A stretch of 64,000 bases of DNA from Delphinapterus leucas (GCF_002288925.2 NW_022098062.1:11007042-11071041), one strand, 5' to 3'; positions 38,458 to 47,587 are shown, counted from the stretch's first letter. Translations and numbers: made by a program. The notes: a model not told the origin generated them from the sequence alone.

Positions 38458-41397
38458 GGTACGCGGGCCTCTCACTGTTGTGGCCCCTCCCGTTACGGAG
38501 CACAGGCTCTGACGCGCAGGCTCAGCGGGCATGGCTCACGGGCCCAGCCGCTCCGCGGCATGTGGGATCTTCCCGGACCGGGGCACGAACCCGTGTCCCC
38601 TGCATCGGCAGGCGGACTCTCAACCACTGCGCCACCAGGGAAGCCCCTAAAATCTTTTAAAAACATCCTCTCAAAGGTCCAAATTCATCTCCATTCTAAA
38701 TAACCACATAATGGTGTTTAAGTTCTTCCCCACTGTTATTATCAACCTGTTTTTCCCCTCATTGGCATCTATGAAGAGAGCTACACTATGTTAAAATTCC
38801 ATCATGACAAGGCAGCAAACCATTAGTGCAGTATTTTTGGAAATACATCCCACTTTACACATTTGTCAGTCTCAGTCCCCTGCCAGCTCCAGATCTAGTC
38901 CGTAAGTTGGAGCAGCCCAGGACTATGTTTGCCCATTACTTATGGTTGCATATATCTGTACCTACAAAAGGAATTAATGAGACCCTTGGCCAAGGCTAAG
39001 GGTCCTTGAAGTTATCAGGGAGTCTTAATTTTTTCTAGGACTATATGAAAGCAGGCAGAATTTGAGGAGCATAATCAAATTTGGGGCTGGTTTTCCTTGG
39101 CATAGTTCTTCTAGCTCTGGACAGCTAACTTGACACGGATGTTTCTTGTGACAGATCTGGTGTCGGTGCACCGGTGATTGGTGAGATTGACGGCGAATAT
39201 CGACATGACAGTCGACGAAATACCTTGGAGTGGTGCCTGCCAGTGATTGATGCCAAAAATAAGAGTGGCAGCCTTGAGTTCAGCATTGCTGGGCAGCCCA
39301 ATGATTTTTTCCCTGTTCAAGTCTCCTTCATCTCCAAAAAAAATTACTGTAACATACAGGTACCCCTGTTTAATAGAGAACTTATATGGGGAAAGTGGTA
39401 GGACGGATACCTGATAGGCAACATGACTTCATGGTCAGAGCAGAAATCAGAAAAGCTGATGTCCCCCGTGGATTCCATTGCTGCCTCATTGTGTAATCTT
39501 GGTCAATTCTTCACCTGCTTTGTCTCAGTTTTCCTCTCTAGATCAAAGTAAAGAAATTGAATATGACTACATATAAAAGTACTTATGGGTTGTGCAAGAC
39601 TCATATCTCTTAGTTGCCTGTTTTTTTTTAAATAATCTCATGTATCTTAAAATCCATTTGCCAAAACACTCAACACATGACTTAGTAATGCCTTCTGTAT
39701 TGTCACTTGGTTTGATCCCAAGGAATGAAAGAAAGTTTATTTGGAAGACAAAATTACTGCCAAAAAAGGTGATTCTAATACAAATAGATACAGTTTTTAT
39801 GTTCTTTTATGTCACAGCTTCCCTTCATTAATACGGATAGTCGTAAGCCAATTCTGTTGTAAACCTTGTCCTTAAGGTAGGCAGGCAAAGCAGGGGAAAT
39901 CTGTGAACTGTTTATTTATTTATTTATTTATTCATGCATTCATTCATTCATTCTGTGCCATGCACCTTGTGGGATCTTAGTTTCCTGACCAGGGATTGAA
40001 CCCAGGCCCATGGCAGTGAAAGCGCTGAGTGCTAACTGCTGGACTGCCAGGGATTTCCCTGTGAACTGTCCTTCAGATCATTATTTTTAACTCTTTGTTC
40101 TTCCAGCATTCAAGTTGCATTATAAGCACCGAGTTAATATTGTTATCTTCCCCTTGGACTTGTTGATTTGCTTGTCATTCTGGTTATCTTCCCAGATGTT
40201 CTCTGTCTCTCCTGAAAGTGCTTGGGAAGTTATAGTTTCATCTGCTGGATGATTCCAAAGAGCAGTCCTCCCTCCCTCCCTCCCTCCNNNNNNNNNNNNN
40301 NNNNNNNNNNNNNNNNNNNNNNNNNNNNNNNNNNNNNNNNNNNNNNNNNNNNNNNNNNNNNNNNNNNNNNNNNNNNNNNNNNNNNNNCTCCCTCCCTCCC
40401 CCCCATCTCAGTTATTGGCTTAACCCCATCAGTATTGGGAGCACATTGTTGAACCCAAGACATTTTCCTGTTACTGACCATTTGAAGAACAGGACAGTAT
40501 AATTGCTCTGTCAGAACCTCACTAGAAAATATGAATCAGTGGTTTAAGTTTTGTGTTGGTGCCATTATGCGCACCATTGTTACAGGTAGTTCATTAAATT
40601 GGACATCTATTATTATTAATAAAGAGGAATCTCAGGACTTCCCTGGTGGTGCACTGGTTAGGACTCCGAACTCCCAACGCAGGAGGCCTGGGTTTGATCC
40701 CTGGTCGGGGAGCTATATCCCGCACGCATGTCGCAACTAAGAGTTCGCATGCCACAACTGAGGAGCCCGCCTGCCACAACTAAATACCCAGTGCAACCAA
40801 ATAAATAAATACTAAAAAAAAAGTAGGTTTAAATAAAAAATAAATAAAAAGAAATCTCATGAGAAGGACCCAGCCATACCTAGAAAATGAATATGATAGA
40901 ACAACTTAGTGAGACTGAAAGCAAATTAAATAATGTTGAATTGTTAGAATGTTGCATTTTGGATCAAAATGTTAATCGATCATCCTGATAGAATGTCTAT
41001 GACTTTCATAGGTTTTATAGGGCAGGGCCTGGGCAGTGGCCACTCATTCTGGACCTTTTACTTAATATTAATACCACTCTACATGTCATCCCAACAGTTG
41101 TCTTTTCTATCTAGAGAGCAGATTAATCATGTTGGTGGGGAAGAGTGATGCTGTGAGCTGCAGTTGTGAATTGAACTTTTTTAGTATTTCTGAGTTACTT
41201 TTAATACTGCTTTAGGGGATTTGATCTGTTCTGTACTGAGAATTTAGCCAGCACCTTAAAGACCCGCTTTCCTTCTGCTTTACCTTACTCTTTGTTTGTT
41301 TTCCTAGGTTACCAAAGTGACCCAGGTAGATGGAAACAGCCCTGTAAGGTTTTCCACAGAGACCACTTTCCTAGTGGATAAGTATGAAATTCTGTAA
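16867..41397 (+). CDS. ARCN1: ARCN1, coatomer subunit delta (delta-COP), complete
   Basis: Archain is the delta subunit of the COPI coat on Golgi-derived vesicles and acts in retrograde Golgi-to-ER transport. Ten coding exons join in phase: 16867-16869, 27581-27844, 28341-28520, 28652-28857, 29675-29839, 33568-33733, 35702-35849, 36160-36268, 39155-39359, 41308-41397. Together they give 511 codons plus TAA, the length I know for the mammalian protein. The N-terminal part ([20 protein letters not shown] onward) is the longin-like domain. A basic, Gln/Arg-rich helical linker follows ([20 protein letters not shown]). From about residue 271 ([18 protein letters not shown]) to the C-terminal VDKYEIL is the mu-homology domain. 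No stop, frameshift or missing exon was seen. Introns are heavily loaded with SINEs and L1 pieces; intron 1 is 10.7 kb. Confidence 0.98.
18775..18990 (-). mobile_element. Old L1-like fragment
   Basis: AAATTTTCAAACATGTAGGA, TGAACACCCCATGTAACCAC and TTTATCACGCATCTAATGAT resemble a reversed ancient L1 3' region. Confidence 0.5.
19722..19968 (-). mobile_element. Short CHR-type SINE
   Basis: The body is about 19740-19955 with a T-run, GCGGTACGCGGGCCTCTC and the CCACCAGGGAAGCCC end. Flanking TGTCCTTTTATTT occurs on both sides. Confidence 0.88.
20473..20810 (+). mobile_element. Long CHR-type SINE, plus orientation
   Basis: The element 20486-20797 begins GGGACTTTCTTGGTGGTCCA and ends in an A-rich tail. 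The exact duplication CCAAAGTATTGAT lies at 20473-20485 and 20798-20810. Confidence 0.88.
20922..20963 (+). repeat. Local tandem duplication of about 21-22 bp
   Basis: CATAAACTAACCTCTATTTT occurs twice back to back. The second copy also served as the target of the SINE at 20964-21300, so its end occurs a third time at 21301-21314. Confidence 0.8.
20950..21314 (-). mobile_element. Long CHR-type SINE
   Basis: The body about 20964-21300 begins with a TTTATTTTTGGCTGCC left end and ends CACCAGGGAAGTCC. The duplication CTAACCTCTATTTT is exact on both sides. Confidence 0.88.
22150..22620 (+). mobile_element. L2 tail interrupted by L1
   Basis: TTCTTCCTCTGAATTCCTAT and TTTGTGTCTTATCCC lead to CCAATAAATAATTATT, like an L2 3' end, with reversed L1 sequence (22319-22510) inside. 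The terminal TAGGTGTCCAATAAATAATTA is duplicated in tandem with a 23-bp period (22572 and 22595). Confidence 0.55.
22319..22510 (-). mobile_element. L1 fragment
   Basis: GAGTTATAATCGACATATAG, TTTCACGTGTACAACATAAT and GTGAAATGATCACCAAAATA are reversed L1 3' motifs. Confidence 0.65.
22968..23197 (-). mobile_element. Short CHR-type SINE with splice-acceptor-like edge
   Basis: The body is 22981-23184. The duplication CTCTGAGTAGACT is at 22968-22980 and 23185-23197. On the ARCN1 sense strand it presents an 11-T run followed by GCGGTACGCAG, an AG 10 bases after the T-run. Confidence 0.88.
23640..23850 (-). mobile_element. MIR SINE, reverse orientation
   Basis: TCTCAGAGAGGAAACTGAGG and AAGAGAGGTTGAAATGTAAC are the reverse of the MIR core. 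Confidence 0.7.
24357..24447 (+). mobile_element. Truncated CHR-type SINE
   Basis: The head GGGAATTCCCTGGTGGTCCA is followed by the box B region (GGGTTCAATCCCTGG) and stops after AAGATCCCGCAAACC without a poly-A tail. Confidence 0.75.
24820..25545 (+). mobile_element. L1 3' end pieces, broken by a SINE
   Basis: TGGGGAATATAGTCTATATA, TTGTATACCAGAACTAACAT, a G-rich GGGGGTGGGGGGAGGGAG run at 25040 and GTATGTCAATTACATTTCAA are L1 3' UTR motifs. A SINE (25239-25350) splits them. Confidence 0.65.
25223..25367 (-). mobile_element. Minimal CHR-type SINE with duplication
   Basis: The minus copy at 25239-25350 has TTTTTTCTATTTCTTT on both sides (25223-25238 and 25352-25367). It contains GCGATCGAACCCAGGCCC, the reversed box B region. 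Confidence 0.85.
25525..25682 (+). mobile_element. Minimal CHR-type SINE with exact 16-bp duplication
   Basis: The element 25541-25666 begins TGGGACTTCCCTGGCGGTCC and ends in an A-run. AAAGACATGGAATCAC is identical on both sides. Confidence 0.9.
27581..27844 (+). CDS. ARCN1: ARCN1 exon 2
   Basis: The 264-nt phase 0-0 exon has acceptor TTCCCGGCAG and donor GTAAGAGTCC. It codes residues 2-89, the first part of the longin-like domain ([20 protein letters not shown] to LRLFSRV). Confidence 0.97.
28341..28520 (+). CDS. ARCN1: ARCN1 exon 3
   Basis: The 180-nt phase 0-0 exon has acceptor CCATGATTAG and donor GTAAATAGGG. It reads [20 protein letters not shown] onward to VFRAVRE and completes the longin-like domain. 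Confidence 0.97.
28652..28857 (+). CDS. ARCN1: ARCN1 exon 4
   Basis: The 206-nt exon has acceptor TCTTCTTGTAG and donor GTATAATCC. It codes the charged linker [20 protein letters not shown] and the Gly/Ser-rich [20 protein letters not shown], a flexible hinge before the mu-homology domain. Confidence 0.97.
29313..29465 (-). mobile_element. Minimal CHR-type SINE with duplication
   Basis: The minus copy 29326-29452 is bounded by exact TGAAGCTTATATG. It lies about 220 bp upstream of ARCN1 exon 5. Confidence 0.88.
29675..29839 (+). CDS. ARCN1: ARCN1 exon 5
   Basis: The 165-nt exon follows acceptor TTCCACTTAG and ends at donor GTAAGTAG. It reads [20 protein letters not shown] then [20 protein letters not shown]. 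The acceptor is preceded by a (TG)n-rich tract at about 29634-29662. Confidence 0.97.
29940..30115 (+). mobile_element. L1 3' UTR fragment
   Basis: CAGCACAGGGAACTATATTC, an (AT)n run and CATTGTAAATCAGCTATACT are shared with the copies at 8480 and 13510. Confidence 0.75.
30394..30682 (-). mobile_element. Long CHR-type SINE, first of a tandem pair
   Basis: The left end is TTAATTAATTAATTTATTTT and the right end GCCACCAGGGAAGCCC. A second SINE starts at the next base. Confidence 0.85.
30683..31026 (-). mobile_element. Long CHR-type SINE, second of a tandem pair
   Basis: It begins TTAATTTTAATTAATTTATT and ends GCCACCAGGGAAGTCC. The outer flanks TTCTAATT (about 30353 and 31027) may be the duplication made by the first insertion. 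Confidence 0.85.
31740..32820 (-). mobile_element. Degraded L1-like region broken by a SINE
   Basis: TTCGTGTGGTTCAAAATTCA, CATTAGTGGTGGCATACTAG and GACGGACATTTGTCTCTAAA resemble a reversed ancient L1 3' region. The SINE at 31894-32053 interrupts it; the middle part (32200-32620) is AT-rich and unassigned. Confidence 0.5.
31882..32065 (-). mobile_element. Minimal CHR-type SINE with duplication
   Basis: The minus copy 31894-32053 is flanked by exact AGTATTAACTAG and ends in GGTTGCCGGGGAAATCTC, a diverged head. Confidence 0.82.
32850..33420 (-). mobile_element. L1 3' UTR split by a long CHR SINE (32946-33317)
   Basis: L1 sequence TTAATTGAAGTATAGTTGAT runs to the ATATATATAATATATACAC region and resumes after the SINE with TTCTTTTCCATTATGGTTTA and CTTGTGCTATACAGTAGGAC. 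The SINE has the long body and the CACCACCAGGGAAGTCCCC end. Confidence 0.8.
33568..33733 (+). CDS. ARCN1: ARCN1 exon 6
   Basis: The 166-nt exon has acceptor TTTCTCTACAG and donor GTGTGTAGAG. It opens the mu-homology domain with [20 protein letters not shown] and runs to DKKGVQLQ. Confidence 0.97.
33823..33956 (+). repeat. 67-bp tandem duplication in ARCN1 intron 6
   Basis: The unit starting AACACAGAAGATTATTTAAC at 33823 recurs at 33890 with only a few differences (for example CATTCCAGATG against CATTCTAGATG). It lies about 90 bp after exon 6. Confidence 0.9.
34213..34798 (-). mobile_element. Long CHR-type SINE containing a nested short CHR-type SINE
   Basis: The outer minus copy is interrupted in its head after GGCAGGCGGATTCTT (34534-34548). 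A short SINE occupies 34549-34755. The outer head then resumes with GGCAGGCTGATTCTT (34756-34770) and ends CCACCAGTGGGAAGCCC. Confidence 0.9.
34549..34755 (-). mobile_element. Short CHR-type SINE nested in an older one
   Basis: It starts with a T-run and TTGCGGTACGCGGGCCTC and ends GCCACCAGGGAGGTCCC. The duplication lies within the outer SINE. Confidence 0.9.
35702..35849 (+). CDS. ARCN1: ARCN1 exon 7
   Basis: The 148-nt exon has acceptor TTCTCATTTCAG and donor GTAAGTGCC. It reads [20 protein letters not shown] then [20 protein letters not shown]. Confidence 0.97.
36160..36268 (+). CDS. ARCN1: ARCN1 exon 8
   Basis: The 109-nt exon has acceptor TTTTCTCTTCAG and donor GTAAGTAACC. It reads [20 protein letters not shown] then [16 protein letters not shown]. 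Confidence 0.97.
36610..36851 (-). mobile_element. Short CHR-type SINE with exact 15-bp duplication
   Basis: The body is 36625-36836. GAGCTGTACACTTTT is exact on both sides. The T-run merges with the duplication end. Confidence 0.9.
37140..37270 (-). mobile_element. Old L1 fragment
   Basis: AACAGCTTTATTGAGGTATA and TTTTGGCATGTATGCACCAT are reversed L1 motifs, similar to the copy at 51385. Confidence 0.65.
37566..37606. repeat. AT-rich imperfect palindrome
   Basis: AAATTAATTTTAATTT is followed closely by GAATTAAAATTAAAT, nearly its reverse complement. Composition is almost pure A/T, so chance is more likely than for the palindrome at 15352. Confidence 0.6.
38417..38658 (-). mobile_element. 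Short CHR-type SINE with exact duplication
   Basis: The body 38429-38646 begins with a T-run of about 30 bases, the longest in the window. CTAAAATCTTTT is exact on both sides. The long run suggests a young copy. Confidence 0.9.
39155..39359 (+). CDS. ARCN1: ARCN1 exon 9
   Basis: The 205-nt exon has acceptor TTTCTTGTGACAG and donor GTACCCC, a weak GTACC donor. It reads [20 protein letters not shown] then [20 protein letters not shown]. Confidence 0.97.
39901..40069 (-). mobile_element. Minimal CHR-type SINE with (TTTA)n/(ATTC)n tail and duplication
   Basis: The minus copy 39912-40058 is bounded by exact CTGTGAACTGT. Its tail has become the simple repeat TTTATTTATTTATTTA followed by CATTCATTCATTCATT. 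Confidence 0.85.
40269..40400. repeat. (CCCT)n microsatellite containing a 100-base assembly gap
   Basis: CCTCCCTCCCTCCCTCC leads into N at 40288-40387, followed by CTCCCTCCCTCCC. The exact 100 N suggests a gap of unknown size in ARCN1 intron 9. Confidence 0.95.
40636..40825 (+). mobile_element. CHR-type SINE, plus orientation
   Basis: It begins GGACTTCCCTGGTGGTGCAC and ends ACCAAATAAATAAATACT plus an A-run. Confidence 0.82.
41308..41397 (+). CDS. ARCN1: ARCN1 exon 10 (C-terminus and stop)
   Basis: The acceptor TTGTTTTCCTAG is followed by [20 protein letters not shown] then FLVDKYEIL and TAA at 41395-41397. Confidence 0.97.
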   Translation, partial: VTKVTQVDGNSPVRFSTETTFLVDKYEIL

Positions 41398-43265
41398 TAC
41401 CAAGAAGAGGGAACCGAAAAGGAAATTTTTCAAATTAATAAAGAAGAAGCCAACAGTGGCTGAAGAATTTTTTCCAAACCTGCAAGCCATTGGAGACCCT
41501 TTTTTTCAAATACAGTGCACGATTCTCTGAGCGCAAGGACCCTCAACTCACCCTCAGTGTTTCAGTGTCACAGAGACATTCTCTGGCAACGAAATGACAC
41601 AAACATAAAGGGAAAGGCTGCTGATTTCTTTGGCAGATTTTACTGGCCAGCAGGAAAGCAAGCTCTCCAGAGAATGCCCCCAGTTAAACACTTTGTCCCC
41701 CATCAGCTAAGTTGTTTTTTATTTTAATGCCTAAATATATTTCATACTTTGTTTTTAAAAAGTTTTTTCTGCAGAAGGTTTTAATCTTTCATACTCCTTT
41801 CCTTTACCTTCTGTTTTTTTCTTTCTATATATCCAATCCAGCACTGAGATCATTTGCATATAGGCACTGTATTTGGCACTCCGGGAACAGGTTGATCTAA
41901 TCCATTCTTGATTTCTGGACTATGCAGGTGAACTGCTTGAGGGGTAGGGGGTCTAGAAGTTAAAAGATAAGGATGTCTTATCCTTTTCCTATATCTATTC
42001 ATCCCTCCATTCCTTTGCCAGGCTGTTTTCCTTGCAGTCTTGTTGCTCTGGTTTAGAACACTAGTGTGAATCCCACTTGTGTCAATATTAAAGACAGCTG
42101 AGAAGCAGCTTTCAAATGGTATAGCCCCCACTTCAAGGTGTCTGGGAGGAGAATGGTCATGTCCAGTTAGGGATTTCACACCCACAGGTAATCATGTCTG
42201 CTGCTGGTGCTACCCAGCCTTCCATTCTCCATATTTTGGGTACTTCAGCTAAAACATGATAGCTAATGGTCTTTGTAATCCATTCACATTCCTGAGATTC
42301 ACCACCTCCCTCTTTCTGAATGTTCTCTGTGTCATCAGTTTTTTCCTTTCTGTCAGACATGAGGTTATGATTTTGGAGGCTGTAGGTTCAGTGAGTCTTT
42401 GTGCCAATCCCATTGGTCCTGAACTATCAAGGAGCCTCCCTTTTCACCACCAAGTTTTTAGCATTTCAAGATTCAGCTGATTATATTGCTGTGTAGGCAT
42501 TGATATATTCCATTCTAGCCTGCCCAGCATTTTTTCAGCAGCCTTTCTGTTCCTGTGTCTGAAATCCTTCCTTTTTCTCCCCTAAGCCTTTTCTGTTTAG
42601 TGTCATCATGTAATGGTTGTTTCTCAGCCCCATCTCATCCATTACTTCTTTAATGGAGAAGACTACATCAGCCAGCCCAGCGTTGGCTTTTAACCCAGTA
42701 TTGCACTGGGAGTTGGTGGAGTTGCTGCCAGGCTGCAGCCACAGACAGGGGGAAGAGACAGATGACAGTAGATGACTTCCTGCACTTTCAGCTGGTTGGA
42801 GAGTACGACTCCCACTCTGAACAACATCTGACCTTCCCTGCAAAGAGTGTACTGTAATTGAAGCAGAGCAGTCACACACAAATGGCCATGGATGGAATTG
42901 TTTGCCAAAGAAATTTCTGGCCTTTCCCTTTCCCTTAACTGCATCAGGGAAGAATCCTTATCTCTAGCTTGGTTTCCACATAAGGTTTTTTTGAGGAAGG
43001 GGACTGGAACAAAAAATCTGTCATGTAGTTAAGTAGACAAGAAATCTTATTAATTCAGTTTTGTTTGAGAGTTGCTTGTCCATATGATTTTTTTAAAGTG
43101 AAGTTTAGTTTCACAAAAACTTTTTTTTCTAAAATTACTTTTGGGGTAATATTTAAAATGAGAGAAGTTTTGTAACCCTGTAAAATACATAGGGAATATA
43201 ACATTCCATTGTACACAAAGAAGGCAAATTCTTTAATCAAATAAAAAGTATTATAAAATGAATGT
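41398..43265 (+). other. ARCN1: ARCN1 3' UTR
   Basis: About 1.9 kb follows the stop up to AATAAA at 43240-43245, the best polyadenylation signal. An early AATAAA occurs at 41437-41442, only about 40 nt after the stop, and could give a very short alternative UTR. The stretch is free of recognisable SINE or L1 insertions, unlike the introns, which supports its being exonic. Confidence 0.7.
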
Positions 43266-44295
43266 TTTTTAGACTGTTGACTCTCATACTTTGGTGTCTT
43301 CTCTGGTGTCTTCAGAATGCTGTAACAGGATCTAAGATTAAAAATTAATGATATGTTTCTTTAAGAGGAAATAATCTCTATCTGAGAGTATTCATTGCCT
43401 TTTCTCCCTATTACAGGTATTGTGTCTTGTGTATTTTTCTACATTTGAGCATATACACATACACATGCACTCCTGACAGTGTAGCTTTTGAATTTGATGC
43501 CACTTATGGGCTTTTGATCTTAATTTTGTCAGAGCCAGTTGTAGAGTCAGAAAAATGAGGCTTCATCTTTAAAGAATAACCATAGTTGGTGATATCTTGG
43601 AGCATTCTCTTCCCCATTAGACAAACAGTGGTAAGAAGTAAGTGATGCAGGCATGAGTGATGAAGGCCTTCCTTGGAAGTTGATAACTCCCTCAGAAAAG
43701 GCTTCTTCCTTACTTTGTTTTTATTTAACTTGAAAAACTATTGAATGTCACCAAATTGGAAGGCAAATCTCTGATGAATAGTAAGTTTCGGGAATGAATA
43801 AGTTTTTATTTTAATGGTGAAAGCCAAGATTTTGAGAAATTGCAAGAGAAATTGCAAGTATCTTTAATGTTGCTGAAGTGTGGCTTGGATCCCTGAGGCT
43901 GTACCGTTAATCCAGTGAAATGAAGCACACCAAAACCACACCACACCCTCTGACTGGCAGCTGATCCTTCCACAGCATCAAGGGGAGTTTTTGTTGGCCT
44001 CTTGTGAGGGAAACTAACAAAATAATTAGATCTGACTGGGCATTCTGTTTAATGTAGGAGGTCTGTGGTTCCTGCTCTGGGTTAATTAATTCCACACAGA
44101 GGAGGTAGGGAGGTAGGTGAGTTCCTTTTAAAAAAAAGGTCTGTCATTCATCTACTCACAGTATCAAACCCCAAATCTATCAACCCATGCATCTCTACAG
44201 GAAACTTTGCCCTCCAATTAATTTAACGTTCACACTGGGTAGGCTCTCAGAGATTTCCAGGGTTGAAAGAGAATAGCTTTTCTTAAAAGTCTATG

Positions 44296-44409
44296 GGACT
44301 TCCCTGGCGGTCCAGTTGTTAAGACTGCGCTTCCACTGCAGGGAGTGCACGTTTGATCCCTGGTCAGGGAACTAAGATCCTGCATGCTGCGAGGCGGGGC
44401 CAAAAAAAA
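44296..44409 (+). mobile_element. Minimal CHR-type SINE (last one in the window)
   Basis: It begins GGGACTTCCCTGGCGGTCCA and ends GGCCAAAAAAAAAG. No further CHR SINE is seen to the right. Confidence 0.82.
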
Positions 44410-45624
44410 AGTTTACATCTGCAGGGCTCATTGGAGGAGAAGAGGAGGAAAATAGGAGGAGTCCCCATCCTCAGGAAGATTGAAGAACTGGAAGCAATGG
44501 CTGTACCTCCTTACAAAGCTTTCTTGCTAAGGTAGGTCGGTGTCAACTGCAACTAGTGATACTCAACGTGGGTCTCAATGAGGGTGAGGAATAGAGCTTT
44601 GGTCTGGTAGGTTTTAGAGGAATCGCTCAAAAGGAAGCAAAAACTCCGAATTGACTCCCTTGTACTATGCACATCTCTCACTACAACCATCCTCTCCCTT
44701 CATTCCCTCTTTTTGCCCCATTTGGTAAATATATTTGCAGCTGTAGAGCTTCTCTGAAACTCCTAGAAGATCCACAAGTAGGTTGGTTGCTGTGTATTGC
44801 TCCTGACCCAAGAGCAGATAGCATGTCTACAAGAGTCAGTTTCACATCTCACCCTGGGGAGTTAGTGACTGATGTGGAGGCAGGCCTTTAGGAAGTTTAG
44901 ACTACTTTTCCAAACTGATCTGTTGCCCCCTCTCAAACAAGAATCAAGCAACCAGGCGGTTTTCAGAAGCTTGGGCCACTCCCCTACCTCTGCCCTCAGT
45001 GGTCAAAAAGGAAAGTTCTTTGCCTTGCTGTTCATAGGGCAGGGGTTATGTGGTTATTTAAGGCTTAGTCCAATTCTGGGAAGTTCCCATAGATGTAAAT
45101 CTGAGATCAGGTTAACGGGCTTTTTGAAAAAGAAGTGTTACCAATTCAAAGCAATGAGAGAAATGGAAATAGGTCTTGTTTCCCATTCTTTTGCCTGAAT
45201 GAATGCTTGTTCTTTTCCGCTCATAGGAAGGTCCTGAGCCACGGAAGGTAAATAAGACCAGTCTTCTGTCCTACCCAAATTTCCCACTCAGCTTGGACGT
45301 ACCTTAGCTGTGGGTGGAAGTGTGAATTGTGCAGCTTCAAAGGCAAGCTGAGAAGAGAGCTTCTGCTCTTTTGCAGCTAGTGAAGAAAGGTTTGAACTTT
45401 TTCTCCAAGTTGGATGCAGTGAGGAGTTACTTGGCATCATTGCTGCCACCACACCTACACTAATGATGCCTGAGTTCAGGATCCAAAGAGGCCAGAAAGG
45501 TTAGCTTCCTGGGATAGGGTGTGCATCTACAGGGATTGCTTGCTGTAATGAGCAATAATCACCTCTTTCTGGGGCTGGAGAGTGTACAATTTCAGAGGAC
45601 GGACAGAGCTGGGAAATGTGCCGT

Positions 45625-45724
45625 GGCAAAGGCAGGCTGGGTGTGGAAGTCCACTCCTGACGTTCATAGCCAAGTGCAGAGGGCCTTAAAAAATCCACTC
45701 TTCCTTCCACACCCAGCCTTTGCC
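45625..45724. repeat. Inverted repeat with 21-25 bp arms and about 54-base loop
   Basis: The arm at 45625-45649 (GGCAAAGGCAGGCTGGGTGT plus GGAAG) is the reverse complement of 45704-45724 (CTTCCACACCCAGCCTTTGC plus C) except for one 4-base bulge. It could fold into a stable hairpin. Confidence 0.85.
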
Positions 45725-47587
45725 CTCTCCCCCTGCTTCCACTTCGGAAAGTCTGAAGCATGCTTGGAAAGCTGTTTTCTGCTTTCTTCTCTCTTCCTCC
45801 CCCTTTCTGAGCTCCCAGCTGCTCAACCTCTTGCGTAACTGTGAGAGAGCACTGAGTTTTTTGATGGGCTCCAGATGTGGAGCGGGGTGGGGATGGTAGG
45901 TCTGAAGTCCCCTGAGTGCTCTAACTGTGGGAACATAGGGCCCCGACACAGCAGGAGTGAGGACACATTGCACAGAACCTTTATCATGGGGTCAGCTGGC
46001 CGCTGGGCTGGGAGGACAGAGAGCAGTTGGGTGATGTTTCAACCCCCTGCCTCAGCATCGCCTGCCTCCGTGGCAGCCTTGATTATTCCCTGAAATTCCT
46101 CCTGACCAAGACGGTAAGGAAGAGCTGGAATTGTGAAACAGTTATGTGAAAAGCCTTTGCGGTACCCCAATCTGAGCCTCTTCCCTCAAACTCTGGGTCT
46201 TGGCACATAAGATACAACAAGTTTGGGGTTTGTTTCATTTTCTTTCTTTTCTTTTTTAAACAGAATAGCCTGAAAATTACTGTTGTGATCTGCCTCATAA
46301 AAAGGTGGTCAGAGTTAAGATACTGTTATGAGCCTCAAACAGTATGAAGAAAGAGAATAAGAGGCTTCCACCCCCAACACCGCTCCTCCACCCCAGGCCA
46401 AATCCTGGGGCTTCCTGGTGCCCACAGCACATGCTGAAGCCTGATAGTTTGACCTCTATTAGCTATAGCAGGTAGCTGCAGAGAGCGTCCCACCCCCTCC
46501 TGCTTCTAGACCGGTCAGCTCCAGCCTCCAGACGTGGGGGGTCCCCCTGCTAATGCTGGCCCTGTCAATGAGTGACCAAAGATTCCTGCAGTTCAACCTT
46601 CTGCTGTTCCTGGGTTAGGCAGGGAGGGTACACACTAAAGTCACTGAATCAGAGCAAGATTTGTCCATCCCAAAGAGGACAAATTATTTTCTGCTATCCT
46701 TCCCTCACTGGAATTTATGCCAGCCTTGGGGGATTTCTCCTTCCTCTCCTTCAGGGAGGAAAAGTCTCAGGGGTCCCTCCAGTGCTGGTTAAAGAGGTCC
46801 AGTCTAGCTGCGTTCAGCTCCCTAGGGCCTCCCCTGTCAGTCTCCTGGGGCGAGAGCTGGCTTTGCAAGGTAAGAATCCTCTGTCAGCTTGGATTTCGGG
46901 TGGGGAGAATGACTTTCAACCAGGCTCAGTTTCTAGGCGTCACCTTAGGTTTTCGGTGCCCCCCTCTTCATCCTTATTAACCCCTCGCTCGCTCCTACAG
47001 AGACCCAGACTGCTGTAGGATGGTGTGCTCAACAGTAAACCTACAGCTTGTCTCCCACGTGTAATCCTGCAGGTTGTGGTGAGGGTGGAGCTACACGGGG
47101 TAAGACGATAATTCCATTCAGCTTTCCTGTGCTTTACAGTTTGCATGGCACTGTACCGTGCCTCCTTATACGTATCCTTAGGAAAATCTGTGACACCCTA
47201 TATGCAGAGTTATCCACCCCACTTACAGGTCGTCATGGTGGAGGGGCTTGGAGTAGGATGAGAAGAAGGGGCAACAGAGAGTAGACCTGGGTGCCCTCAG
47301 CAGATATTTGGAGGTGATGAGACTATGTTGTAGGGCTGCAACCATGAAGTTCATTGGGAGCTCATGGAGGATTCAGGCATCTAAAGTGAGGGAAAAAAAG
47401 GTGGGGGGGGGTTGTTTAGAGAAAAACTGTCAAAAACACCTTCTCAGAAGAGCCTTAAAGCCTAGGGGTGGAGGGTGGTCTAGGAGAGCCCGAAGGGGAG
47501 GGTGAGTGGGGATAGGGGTGTGTACGTGGTGGTGGTAGTGGAGAGCCCAGCTGCAGAGAGATGAACAAAGCGGGCGCTGTGCAGGCC

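Larger units (their letters stand above)
43266..47570. other. ARCN1-PHLDB1 intergenic region
   Basis: About 4.3 kb of mostly unique sequence with one CHR SINE (44296-44409) and an inverted repeat at 45625-45724. Short open frames here have no recognisable protein content. I see no gene. Confidence 0.75.
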
